A stretch of DNA of 64,000 bases from Tetrahymena thermophila SB210 (lineage: Eukaryota; Ciliophora; Oligohymenophorea; Hymenostomatida; Tetrahymenidae), in assembly GCF_000189635.1 (NCBI RefSeq), contig NW_002476353.1:682001-746000 (forward strand). Reading direction: 5' to 3'. This document shows, in pieces, positions 38,600 to 50,989 of this stretch; the first letter of the stretch is position 1; every line of letters begins with the position of its first letter. The position numbers and the translations under genes were made by a program. The notes beneath the pieces are model-generated. The model saw only the letters and a list, made by a program, of their open reading frames with translations, was not told where the DNA came from and searched no databases.

Positions 38600-39079
38600 A
38601 AAAAAACATACAAAGAAATACTGAACAATAATTATAATGATCTCATCAAACTTAGAATCTACCTAAATAACGCTACTAGAAAATTCTGCTGGAAATGCTT
38701 GAGATTCTATAATGGAAAAAGTTAGCTCTACTGTTAGATTACTATAGAAGATTGAAAAATTCAATATTTAAATTATAATAAACATTTTTTTTTAATTTAG
38801 TTACAGATTTCTTTACTTTATATTAGATAAACAAATGCTTTATAGCTGAGTTATTTATTAATAATTATCCACAAAAATAAATTTTAAATTCAAATTATTT
38901 TATCACAGCATAAAAAACCATTTTCAGAGAAAGTTGATTTTAAAAAGTTAAAGATAGAGATAAAAGAAGGCAAATATGAACAATCCTTTATGAAAAATTA
39001 TAAAGTTTTTATGGTTTCAAAAGATAGTGTGAGATCTTACTTATCTTTACTGTTTATAGCAGTCATAATTTCACTTTGA
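38600..39079 (+). CDS. Possible small gene with C-terminal membrane anchor
   Basis: One frame reads YNDLIKLRIYLNNATRKFCW and KCLRFYNGKSQLYCQITIED before a TGA at about 38752; another, after a presumed intron, reads KKPFSEKVDFKKLKIEIKEG and ends in SYLSLLFIAVIISL at TGA 39077-39079, which would be a tail anchor. I could not find a clean GT-AG join or a convincing ATG, so exon structure and start are unknown. It could also be a decayed gene. No family recognised. Confidence 0.3.
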
Positions 39080-39437
39080 TTTTTTGTATCCTTTCTTTAG
39101 AACTTAATAATAAGTCTATATGATATTTTACTTGATAAAAAAACTATCTAGTAACAGCAAGATATATTATATTTTTGCAAATTTATTTATTAAATCAAAT
39201 AATTCAAAGGAATAATGAGTTAAACAGTGTATTTTCTTAAATTTAGTTATTGAGCAAACAAACTCAGATTATAATAATAATAATATTTATTAACTTTGCA
39301 ATTTACAATTAATTATTAAATATTGATTATAAATAATATCTATTTGTTTATTGTTATAAAGAGAAAGAGAACTTAATTATTTATTTATTTTTGAAAGTAG
39401 TAAGTAGTTTAGCATACAAATTTATTGTTGAGTTTAG

Positions 39438-41972
39438 ATGTCAGTTTGGTAGTTAGTGCAATTTGAGTAAACATAAAAAGAAGTATCTGAAAGCATTCTC
39501 AAGGATGTTGAGGTCACTGATTAAGAAGCTAAGGATTTTGTTTGGGATGTATTTAAATCTTAATGGAAAATGGTTGTGCTCACATAGATAGTAGGATTAG
39601 CTTCAACATCAATGACTGTAATTAAACCTTTTTTGGTCTAAAATTTTATAAAGAAAGCTTTGTAAGGCAACATCGAGCCTTTAAAATATGAAGCACTTTA
39701 ATACATGCTTGTTATAATATTGCTTAGGATATTTTAGCCTTTAAAGCAATATATTTATCTCTAATACAGGATTAAGATGAAAGTTAAAATTAAAGAGGAA
39801 TTATACTACCACATTCTTTCAAAAGACATCACATTCTTTGAAGTTATAAAAGTTTCAGAACTTAAGAAAATATTTGAAAAAGGAGTAGACTCTGTGGTTG
39901 AGCTCGCAAGTGCTTCAAAACTTTATGATTGTTTGTCTAGATTTATTGAATACTTAGGAAATTGCATTTTTGTCTTAAAACTAAGCTGGCATTTGGCTTT
40001 AATAATGATTGGTTTTTCAGCAATTTAATATATTTGGAATAAAATTTCAGAAAAAAAGAAGAAAGAAATAATTCAAAGATGGAATGACTCCAAAAATAGT
40101 TCCACAGGGAATTTTGAAGAAGTTGTTTAACATGCTCATTTAGTGAAATCATTCGCTAAAGAAAGATAAGAGATTAAATCCTTTATATAAAACTTTTCCA
40201 AGCTTGAGAAACAAAGTAATTGGGATGACTTTTTGTTCGAATTACTGTAATCCATCAATTACTTTTTACTTTAATTCTAAATTCCAGTGATATTATATAT
40301 AGGAGCTGTTTTTTTTATTTATGAAGGAAACCTTTAAAAGATTGGTATCCTCTAAACTCTAGTTAACTAGAGCTTTTCATTTACTTATATTGTTGATACT
40401 TTTAGAGATTTATATATATTGATGCTCTCAAGCAGTGAAGAAAAAGTTCTAATGACGAAATAAGTCTATAAGCTTTACAAGCTTAAAGCTCATTAAGGAT
40501 TGTGTGAAGATTTTGAAGTAAAAAAACCAGAGGAACCTAAAGAATAAACTTAAATTACAGATGATACAATAAAGTCTGCAAAAAATTTTTTAACAGTTTA
40601 GGAGGACTTACCAGATGTTGACTTCTTTAAGCTTAACAGGTAAATAAGTAGTGTGCATAATGAAGATTTGAAAGGAAATATTGTGTTTGATAATGTTTCT
40701 TTTAAGTATGCAAAAGAAAAAGAAAAATACGCACTTAAAAATATTAGTTTTGAAGCCAAAGAAGGATAGAGTATTGCGATCGTTGGAAATACAGGTAGCG
40801 GAAAATCTACGATTGTTAAAATGATTGAGAGATTTTTGGATCCAGATTAAGGATAAGTTCTTATCAATGGATTGAATTTAATGAGTATCCCATTAAAATA
40901 GTTAAGGATATAAGTTGGCTATGTATAATAAGAACCTATTCTATTTAATAGAACAATTGAAGAGAATATAACTTATGGTGTAGAAAAATACACAGATTAG
41001 GACATAGAAGAAATATGCGAAAAAGCAGGTGTAGCAGATTTCATATTTGATCCTGAGAGATTTCCAGAAGTACTTAAAACTAAAATAGGTGTCAAAGGCA
41101 CTTAACTTAGTGGAGGAGAAAAGTAAAGAATTGCCATAGCAAGAGCATTACTTAAAAAGCCAAAAATATTAATATTTGATGAAGCCACAAGCGCATTAGA
41201 CTCTGAATGTGAATTTTAAGTTTAATAATGCATAGATAACCTTATAGAAAAGAGAGAAATGACCATATTTATAGTTGCACATAGATTGAGCACGATTGCT
41301 ACATGTGATAAAATATTAGTAATGAAAAAAGGTGAATTAGTATAACAGGGCACTCATGAAGAACTTCTAGAAGACGAAGAGGGAGCTTACAAAAAGCTGA
41401 TTCATAGATAACTTATTTTAGATAAAGAATTGACAAAATAATAGAAAATTCAATACCTTAGAGGCAACTCAGGAGATATTGTAACTGAAGAATAGCCTTA
41501 GCCTTAGAAGCAGAAAGAGTTAAAAGAAGAACATGATCTAACTGTAGCAAGATCTGTAAGATAGTCTATGATTGAGATGGTCAAGAATAAATTTTATAAT
41601 TCTAAATTTTTGGACTTGTAGACCATGCAAAATGAAATTATTGAGTGCATGGAATTGGCAGCCTTTAAAGCAACTAATGCAGAAACTTAAAATAAACTTT
41701 TACAAAAATATTTTAAAAATAAAGAACCTTTAGAATAAGCAAACGAAAGGAAAAAAGAAAGACGCTTTTCATATCAACTAACTCCTACTCTAGCTAATGA
41801 TGATTAAGAAGGGGTTTATAGAAGAAGAGAAAGACATTTAACAGAATCATTAAAAACTATCATACCTAGTTTATTCAAATCTGTAAGCTCTGTTCCTCGA
41901 TATGAAACATAAAAGCCAGATATTAAATTAAATATAATTAATGAAGCTGGAGAAGTAAAAAAAGAATTGTGA
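39438..41972 (+). CDS. ABC half-transporter, ABCB-type, with long charged C-terminal tail
   Basis: A single exon of 844 codons. The first 330 residues form the membrane domain, with hydrophobic spans such as [33 protein letters not shown] and [20 protein letters not shown]. The nucleotide-binding domain follows: [20 protein letters not shown], Walker [11 protein letters not shown] (about residue 447-456), Q-loop region [20 protein letters not shown], signature [15 protein letters not shown] (about 557), Walker [15 protein letters not shown] and the switch His in IVAHRLST. One ATPase domain per chain means it must pair with itself or another half. Residues after about 660 make a 180-residue polar tail (repeated Lys/Glu/Gln, ending EAGEVKKEL) that typical half-transporters lack. 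Substrate cannot be told. A relic of the 3' end exists at 60980-61210. Confidence 0.9.
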
Positions 41973-42611
41973 GTAAATGAGTGATTTGGTTATTAATTAC
42001 TTTATGATACCTATTACAATAATTTATTTAAAAATTTTAATCAATTTATCTAAATTAATTTACATTTTAACAATAAATTAGTTTAAACAAAAACAAATAA
42101 ATCATATAATTCTCGTATTTACACAACAGTAAAATTTATATATTTCTTCATTTATATGTTAATTAATTTATATAATAAAATATGGTTTCTTCAAATAATC
42201 TTTAAAATTTTTGTTAAATTTTTTGGATATTTTCTTATATTAGCAGAATATTTTTAGAGAGTTATTAATTATATAGTGATAAATCAAATAAAAATTAATT
42301 TTACAATATATATGAAATAATTACTTAATTAAAAAATTTTTATATTATTTATTTTAATTTAATTTTTTATATAAAAATTTATTTTCCATACAAAATACAA
42401 ATAAAAAAAATATTTTGAAAAATTAATTAATGCAAAAAATTCTCAAAATTAATATTCATTTATGCAACTTAAAAATAAATACCAAAGAAGTGATCGTGTG
42501 TTTATAAATTTATTATTTTTCCATTAATTTTAACATTTTTAAAAATAAAATTAAATAAAAAAAGTAAAGATTGATATGAGATACATTTAATAATTAACAT
42601 GGAATTACAAT

Positions 42612-45600
42612 TCAAAAATCTAAATTTTTTATAATTTATTCAATAGAAAAAAGATTAAATATTTTAATAATTATAATGTTTTTCTGATTATTTATATGTT
42701 TAAATGAAATATATATCAAAAATAATGATAGACTCACTTAAACTAAAGTCAAGTTTAGGCCAATGGTCATTAAAAATAACAAAAAGGAAATATTTGAATC
42801 TTCAGCAGTCTAACCACTTGATATTGCCAATATGACATAAAAATATAATAGCAAAACAAGAATGGAAAAAATTGTAGAAAAATATTTTCCTATTTTACCT
42901 ATTTAGTAGCTGAACTGTATAACAAACGAAAATATTTCAATAAGAACAGCATTGACTATTGCTATTACTATTTTCTAATCAATTAAACTAAACTAATAAA
43001 AGACTAGAGAAATAGCTATTTGATGCACTATTTTTAAATAAAATAGACTGAATCTTACTGATCTAGATATAATAGGGTCATAAGTATAAAAGATACCTAT
43101 TAATTGATGAAATATTATTACTTTTCTCACAAAATTTAATTATAGATAATTCTTTTCGCTTTCGCTTATATTTAGATCCAATTGAGAAGGTTCAGTTATT
43201 TAGCATGCAGTTTCTTGTTTAGTTGAATATTCAGATTTACTTTTTTCAGATTTAAACGATAAGGAACTTGATTATTATTGTTATTATTATTATTATTAAA
43301 TTTATTATTTTTTTTCAAATTAAAGTAACTTGTTACTTTTGTAGAAATTGAGAATTTTATTATTAGTTTATTATTTTATATTCTATAAGCTTTCTATCAC
43401 TAACTCTTAAGTTTCAGTTTTAAAGTCATTTTCTTAATCATTGCTTTTTTAAGTGTATTATACTTAATATGGAGATATATTTTCTTAAAATAATTCTTTT
43501 AAAATATCTGAATTATTAGGTTATTTTAAATCAGGACTAATTGCTTAGTTGTTTTCCTATTATTTAGTATTTGATTTTCTATTTGAGATTAATTAATCTT
43601 GGTTATGTGGTTATTACAAGTTAAAATCGTCTTCTTTATAATTACTTAATTATAAATCAAAAATTTAGGATGGAGAGACCTATTTTATAATTTTCAAACT
43701 ATTTGAGTTACTCTAGGGATATATTTTTTAAATTTTGATTTTTTTGCTTTTTGTCTCTTTACCTTATTGTAATTATGAATATTAATTTATTTACTTTTCC
43801 AGATTTTATATTTTATCTTGAAGTAATTCTTATTATAAATTTTTTTGTACCAATATATTATTTATCTAATTTTGACTATTTTTTTAATCCATTTTTGAAA
43901 TAGTTTTTAAATCTAACTATCTTCCAACTAAGAACAATACAATTTAGCCTATTGTAAATGCAAATAAAGCCCAAACGCATACATACTAATAAAAATCACT
44001 AAATCTTGCAATATTTTTTGCACCTTGTTCTCCAAAAGCAGTTTTCAAATTTTCATTTTAAGTAAATACAGCCTCAATATTATCAATTATAGTTGTTGGT
44101 GATTACTTTTTGCAAAAACAAGCATAATCCTTACTATCCTAATTCAAAACACCACAGTTTAAGTTAGTCCATATTGTATCAGCTTATTATAAGCATGTCA
44201 TATTGCTATTATTACTTACATTTACATTTTTAAATTAGTAAATAATAGTAGAATTCGAAATAGGTCCATTTGCCTAAGTATTGTTTATAGATGTTACTAT
44301 CAATTTATTCTTAGAATAGCCTTTATTACCATTTTATTTATTCAAAATATTCACATATGCTTAAAAGCTAGAGGTGCTCTCATAAATATTTTATTAATAA
44401 TTATTTCTTGCTATTACATATGTATTTGTAGAATTTAAGGAAAATTGTGAGTCATCGTTTGGCAAAACATACTATTTTAAATTTTTTTCTGTGATTGAAT
44501 CTGATAAAATATTTGATAAATTTCCTTAAATTTCAAGGTTTCCTTCATTTGGAATCATGTTATTAGATATAAGGCTAGCAATTTCATTTGATATATTATT
44601 GTATTACATCAAATCATCAAATTTATTATTTGTATTTAGAGTTACTGTAGAATTTAATATTCTAAAAGAGTCAATTAAATTCTGTGTGTATAAGTCATTA
44701 TTCTATTACAATTTATTAATATTATTACTTTGTTTGTTTGCTTGTGTTTTTTGTATAGTCTATTAGATATAATTGTAAACACTACTTTTTTATAAATCTG
44801 GTTATTGAAAGATAGAATATTACAATTGTGCAATTACTTTATTAGCGTAAGTAGCAATTAATGATGATTTTGGTATTTACTAAGAAAATAATTATAAGTT
44901 AGTAATTAGATTTTATTTTAAATCATTTATTTATTAAGAATTATAATATTAAATGTTCTTTGTCACGTCTTCTCCAATTACGCACAAGTTTGATACTAAG
45001 TTAGTAGTTGTTAAATAATTTTGCAAATTTTATTAAATTAGTTGATTAACTTATTAATGATAGTTTGAGTCAGTTAAATTTTATGAGTAAACATTAATGC
45101 TTAATGTACTATTAGAAACACCTAATCTAGAATCCATAACTTAACTCAAAACCAATAAATTACCTTGAGGTAAAATAGTTTAGAATTGTTAACTTACAAC
45201 TTAATCACTCAGTTATCTTCGGACTATATTCCAAGGTGAGACAATTTCTTAGTTATAATCATCTACTGAATTATAATAAAAATATTGATATGTTAAAGGG
45301 AGATCTGTATCTTAGCAATTAGTAAATTGAATCAAAAATTTAGTTTAGAGAGCAATGCCATATTGAGGATCAATAGTTAACACACAGTTTTTAGGAGGTA
45401 TGTTTATTAATAGATCTATTGTTGAAATACTGGGCATTACATAGGAAGGATTGTAAACTGAAAAACGTATTTAAATAGAGTTTAAAGTGGGATCAATGTC
45501 TTAAAAGTAATTCCATATTCTAAATTTTACTTGATAGTAATCAAATTTTATAGCAGCAACTACTGTATTATTATAAAGAATAGCTCCTGCATATGACAGT

Positions 45601-48600
45601 ATATTTGTAGAAACACTACTATCGTAAACTAAAGTAAAAAACAAATCTTCATTTAGATTAAATTACTAGTTCATCTAATAAATTGGAGTTTTTACTAAAA
45701 GTGGTGGAATATCAAATTCTGAAAAATAACAAATTGCATATTCAGTAGAATTTCTTAAGTCTTTAGAAATTTAAAGGGTAAATTAAATAATTGTGTAAGG
45801 CTTAAATGTTTTTTTTGGAATACTTATACTACTTTTGCCTTGTTCAAAAGTAATTAATTTATTATTATAATCATAACATTTCTTATCAGGAGTTAAGAGG
45901 TTTTCACAAATCCAGTTAAAATTAATCTTCTAATCAGCATTACTATCTTGGATTTCATAATCTCTATATATCGAATTCAAAGAATACAATTTTTGATAGC
46001 TTATAATTTGATTACGCCCTCCTTAAAGCATAACAAATAACTAAGTAATTAGCACATCTACTGACACAGTCTGTGTATTTTAGATTTAACTATCTGATAT
46101 CAAACTTAATTACAACTATTAAATTATAATAAAATTTAAAACCTAAAGAATTAAATAGCTATTAAGAAAGTAGGTTTTTATTTTATAAAGCTTTAAAATA
46201 AATTATAAATAATAAAAAATATTTAGAATTATATTAAATTTAGTTATTTTAATAATTTTAGTCGTTTTATTGTTAAATTAAAATTTTTTCTTAAAAGTTT
46301 TTGAATAAACAAATAGCATAATTTAAAGCATAAATAAAAAAATTATAAAATACATTAAAACTAAAAGTTTGATTAGATGGCAAAGAATAAGCAGGGATGT
46401 CGACCTCAAAATTAGTCTGATTATAGTTATCTATTGTTTATTAAATATCTAAAAAGGTAGGAGAAATGATTTATAATTTGAATGGCTCTCTTAAATAATA
46501 TTTAATGCCATATTCACATTTTCCAATGTAAAATTCAAAGAAGAAACTCAAACTCATATATCTTTTTGAAAAATAAAAATAGTTTGAAAGTAATTTAAAT
46601 AATTAATAAAAAGGGATTACCTGTAAATTGGAGGATATACTGACTATAAGTAGTTTGTTATGATGAATTTTTTTTGCTAATAAAATATGTCTATTAATGT
46701 TTATTTTTAACAATTCTTTCTTAATTAAAAGTTAAATTATAGTTTAATATTTATATTAGGTGGTAGGAGACTTGGACTTATTTCTAAAGAAGTGCTGTTG
46801 TTAGTGTTAGCTTATTATAAAACTTAATTTATTCTTTATAACTCTTAATCACTTATAGTACCATTAATTTAAATTAAAGTCCAATTAAAGCTTACAAAAA
46901 TTCTTCCTTCATCTCCTGTAATATTTTTAAACTGAATTGTCAGAGGGTCGCAAGTACTTTATATTGGATTGTATAAGAAATTAACTGTACTGTTTAGACA
47001 AAAGTTTTAAGTTGATCTGAAAATGTAATATTAAGAAATTGGAGATATTGCATTCACAAACTACAATTTTGGCTACTAAAATTAAATTTATGGTCCTGTA
47101 AGAGTAGATGAATCATCTATTAAATTAATATAATATTTTAAGTTATTCAATTTTTACATTCATAATTTTTAATAATTAAGGAAATAAATGTATTTATTTA
47201 ATCAATTTATTTACCTAAATTTACAACAATGTAATTTTATTAAATAGAACAGTCAGGATTAGGTCCCATAGCATCAACAGCTTTTGGGGTAAATATATAC
47301 TCGCATAAAGCTTAAGGAGTATTAGAATATTTTGATAAGCTTTAAATAGGAAAGCCAAAATCAACTACTAACTATCTTGGAGTTTCACTTAGAAAATAAT
47401 TTGTAACAGCATTATCGTTGTAGCTGCATTAAAAAAAATTATTTCTTTGATCTTTTTGATTTAAACATTTACAAGTATTATCTGAATCCAAATATTTTGT
47501 TTGAGTATTACAGCTTGTGCAAAAATTTGCATCAGATAAATCACATTAAAAGCAATTTTTATTACAAGAAAAGCAGTCTGGATTGTCATAATCTGAACAA
47601 GTATCACAATTTTAAGTTTAGATATTTTTTAAATATCCATTTGGACAATTATCATGGCATATTGCATTATAAAAATATTAACCTTAAGGACAACGTAAAC
47701 AATCGCTAATACTTCTACCAGAGCAATATATACACGAAGGGTCACATTTTCCACAATAATTAATAGTTCCTAAAACAGGATCGTTAGTGGTTGTTTAATA
47801 ATAACCTAGAGCGCATTTAGAAACACAAGATTGCAAATCATCTAAAAAGAGAGTATTATTTTGATTGCAGTTTATTTAAGATAATACTACAAATTAGCTT
47901 TGAACAAAAAGTATTTATGTGTTGAACCAGGTATTGTATTAATAGTAAAATTAATATTATTATTATACAGGATCATAATTTAGTTATGGACCTGTCAATT
48001 CAAGTCTAAAAAAATTGTCATATCTTACTTTAAAACCAGATAATCCATACATAATAGCCTTGAGATTATTAACATTAACATTGTATATTGGTGTTATACT
48101 TGTTCTATTACCTGGAGTAGCGTTGTTAAATAATGGATTGGTTGAATTAGTAGGATTGGAAGAGTCGTCTACTTATGTTTGTATGCTGAAATAGTTATTA
48201 TTTTTTCTCTTATAGAATTCAAGATAATTAAAATAAATAAAATGTTAGTCTCTTGCATTTTATGTGTCAGGTGAATTAAAAATGATATCAAAGCTATTTG
48301 TTGATTATACTACTTGATATACCCCGTGAAAAAATTAAGTTGATAATTTCGATTTAGGTTCCATTACTTTATCAACTCCTTTGATAAAGACAGTTATACT
48401 TACTTCCCACTAACTTTAATCAAAATTACTTCTTTAATAATTATATGTTTTTTATGCTTTAATCCAACCATTAGATTTGTTTTGTTGTAATGTATAAAAG
48501 TCAAATTTTACATTTATTACATAAGCATTTTAATTGTTAATAGCTAAATATTATACATGAAGTCCTTTTAATATTTCATCATTTATCTTTGAAACAGTAA

Positions 48601-48901
48601 TGCTAAATGAAGTCGTGCTGATTGAGTCTAAAGTTACTAAAAAGCTGACAGATGCTACGGGATTTAATTACAAATCTGCATGAGTCACACTAAATAGTAT
48701 TTGAGGCACATTTGTGAATTCTACTCCAAAATTAAAAGTGAAACTCTTTGACTAAGCAGATTTAGGATTAACTAATGATAAAACTTAATCTGTGAGTAAA
48801 TTAAGCTGATTGATTTCCACTTAAGGCATTTTGATGTAGTCAAGACTTTTGGCTAGACTCAAAATCCCCAAGAAGAGATAAACATATAAAATTATCAACA
48901 T
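42612..48901 (-). CDS. Polycystin-1-like REJ surface protein, copy 1
   Basis: ATG 48901, TGA 42612-42614, several short introns (for example about 47215-47115 and near 46700 and 46200). Order from the N-terminus: signal peptide MLIILYVYLFLGILSLAKS; an H-type-lectin-like beta domain (FNFGVEFTNVPQILFSVTHA to about residue 120); a second beta region; a Cys-rich section (47880-47420: CGKCDPSCIYCSGRSISDCL, CDTCSDYDNPDCFSCNKNCF) like GF/furin repeats; a REJ-like region (46950-45100) with many N-glycosylation sequons; a degenerate GPS motif (ADTIWTNLNCGVL with YACFCKK, about 44190-44110); a membrane segment (VCVWALFAFTIGQIVLFLVG); a Gln-rich cytoplasmic stretch with a polyQ run near 43270-43300; then about four more membrane segments (FVRKVIIFHQLIGIFY, IVIAIVNAVLIEIFSFVI, IFSILVLLLYFYVILAI, LLFLMTIGLNLTLVQVSLSL). 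REJ/polycystin proteins act as surface receptors or adhesion molecules; function here is inferred. The GPS lacks the usual HL(S/T) cleavage site. Confidence 0.8.
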
Positions 48902-50570
48902 TTTATTTTATTGTATTTACTTTTGTTATTAATTGCTTATAACTGGGTTTATTAATGATTATTATTATTATTTTTTTTTTTGAACTGAAAATTAATTGTT
49001 AGGATCAAACGAGGGTTGATTGCTGTGATTTTAAAATAAAAAAATATGAATTTCTCATTATCTATTTTTATAAAAACATAATGATCTGATTAATATAGTA
49101 AATATATGTAAAAGCCAATGAAGTTTTACATAATAATATTACACTTTCTAATTATGGCATTTACATGCATTATAATATCAATATATTTACTTTGTTTAAT
49201 GATTTATAGAATTATATATAAATTATGTTGTAGCTATTGTATTTTCATAATAATAAATGATAACTATTGGTCGATAAATTAAGAAAAGTGAAATAAAAAA
49301 CTTAGTTAAAATTCATAATATATTTATTTACTGAGGAAAAATCAAAATTTCAATGATAATTAAAACAAAAAAAGTTGTTAAAATAATCTCTTTACTAAAA
49401 AACCGTAAAGTTTTAAAAAACCTAATTGATTGAAAAAAATGTAAAAGAAATTAATATTGATTAAAAAAGTTTTTTTATTTGCAACCTAACATAGATAGAT
49501 TGATTCAATTCGCAGATTATTCCTCTCAATGTAACTTGGCAATTTAAAAGGAAATCTGAATTCATTTGATTAAGGAAATAATCCTTTTCTGCTTTCAAAT
49601 ACAAATATATCATCAAACTATAATTTTTCACTTAAGATATAATTCGAAACAAATTATTTATTATTTCTCATTTTTAGATTTATCAATTTGAATTTTGATA
49701 TTTTATAACCTATAGCATATTTTACATTAAGAGATTACAAATACGCAACAGTTTAGAAAAAAAGGATTTTTAGGCTATTAAACCTAAATAAAAGTTAATA
49801 TGAAATATAGCGCGAGTTTTTTTTGAGAAATCTATTGATTTCTATAATTCTAAGCTAATAAATAATAGAAAAAATCAAGACAAATGAATATATAATGAGA
49901 CAATTTAAGGATGAATTTCGAATATTATAATCTAACAATTATTTGGTTACAAACAAAAAAATTATTTAGAACTTGAAATCTCTAGTCTTTTGGCAAATAA
50001 AAAAAATAAACAATCAGCTTCATTGTCTAACAAATAACAAATTTTTTTTTTTACATTTTAATTAATAAATAAATAGTTTATTTATATTCTTGGAGTTTAT
50101 ATAATATCTAATTAAATTCCATATTTATGATTTTTAGCTTTTGTTTTTATTAATTAATTTCTAATTAATTTACAAAAATTTTAAATAAAATCTTAAGAAC
50201 TTATGTTTTAATGTTTAATAAATAGTAAATTTACAAGGAAAATTTACTAAAAATGAAATATTAATTCATTATTATTTTACTTTTAAATCTTTTATACTAA
50301 ACAACTGATTGTAATTTGTAAATAGATTTACAGGAAATGCATTTTAAAACAAATTTATTCATAAAAAACAATATTTTTTCAAAGAATTTTTATGTAATAG
50401 CCATAATAATTTGGAATTTTTTACAAGAAAAATATATTAAATTATTTAATAGATTGATAGTTTGATTTATTTATTTATTCATTTACTTTTTTAATTTTAA
50501 AATTGAAAAAAAGTATTATGTAATAATTAATTTTTTGGCTTTTTAATATTTTATTGTAATTAAAATAACT

Positions 50571-50595
50571 CATTCATTCATCCATCCATCCATCC
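50571..50595 (+). repeat. (CATT)n(CATC)n microsatellite
   Basis: Runs cattcattcatccatccatccatcc in unit 1; the matching site in unit 2 (about 59070) has only cattcatcc, so the repeat expanded or shrank after the duplication. Confidence 0.8.
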
Positions 50596-50989
50596 TTTTT
50601 TATCTATCAAGGCTGTTTATGAAAAAGTAATTTTGAGCAGATCTTTTAATATTTTAAAAAAAGTCAAGTAAGTATTCTTTATTAAGCCCTACTAAAAAAT
50701 TAAGCACTTTCAAAAAGAAGCCCCCTAAATCTTATTTTTATTAAAAAATGATTTAAAAAAGTTTTATAAAATGATTTTGGAGGGTGAAAAAAGTATCAAG
50801 AATGATTTTCTTGCTTGTAAAAAAATTATAAAAATTAATCTTTAAAAAAGTGGTTTTAGACCACATTATTCTGATTATATTCTTTTAAATAAGCAAATAA
50901 AGTAAATAAAAAAGAATAAAATATATAAGTAAGTGATACTTCTCCTATTTTTTACTTAAATAATAATTATGTTTTTATCTATTAATAGT

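Larger units (their letters stand above)
42480..50750. repeat. Large direct tandem duplication, unit 1
   Basis: This block matches 50990-59240 in the same order and orientation: a short 3' flank (gaattacaattcaaaaatcta), the whole REJ gene including introns, and about 1.8 kb of upstream flank up to the gaagccccctaaat motif near 50720. Coding parts are almost identical by eye; flanks carry more changes and indels. Edges are approximate. Confidence 0.85.

Noticed and set aside
44557-44766. Plus-strand frame with hydrophobic, Cys-rich end; similar cases at 28945-29139, 33898-34086, 52229-52429 and 54867-55055
   Set aside because: All lie within long genes whose coding phase is clear, in another frame or on the other strand.
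47497-47709. Plus-strand frame opposite the Cys-rich part of the first REJ gene (and its twin at 55889-56215)
   Set aside because: The minus strand carries the Cys-rich repeat protein; the plus frame is its shadow, which is why it is present in both duplicated units.
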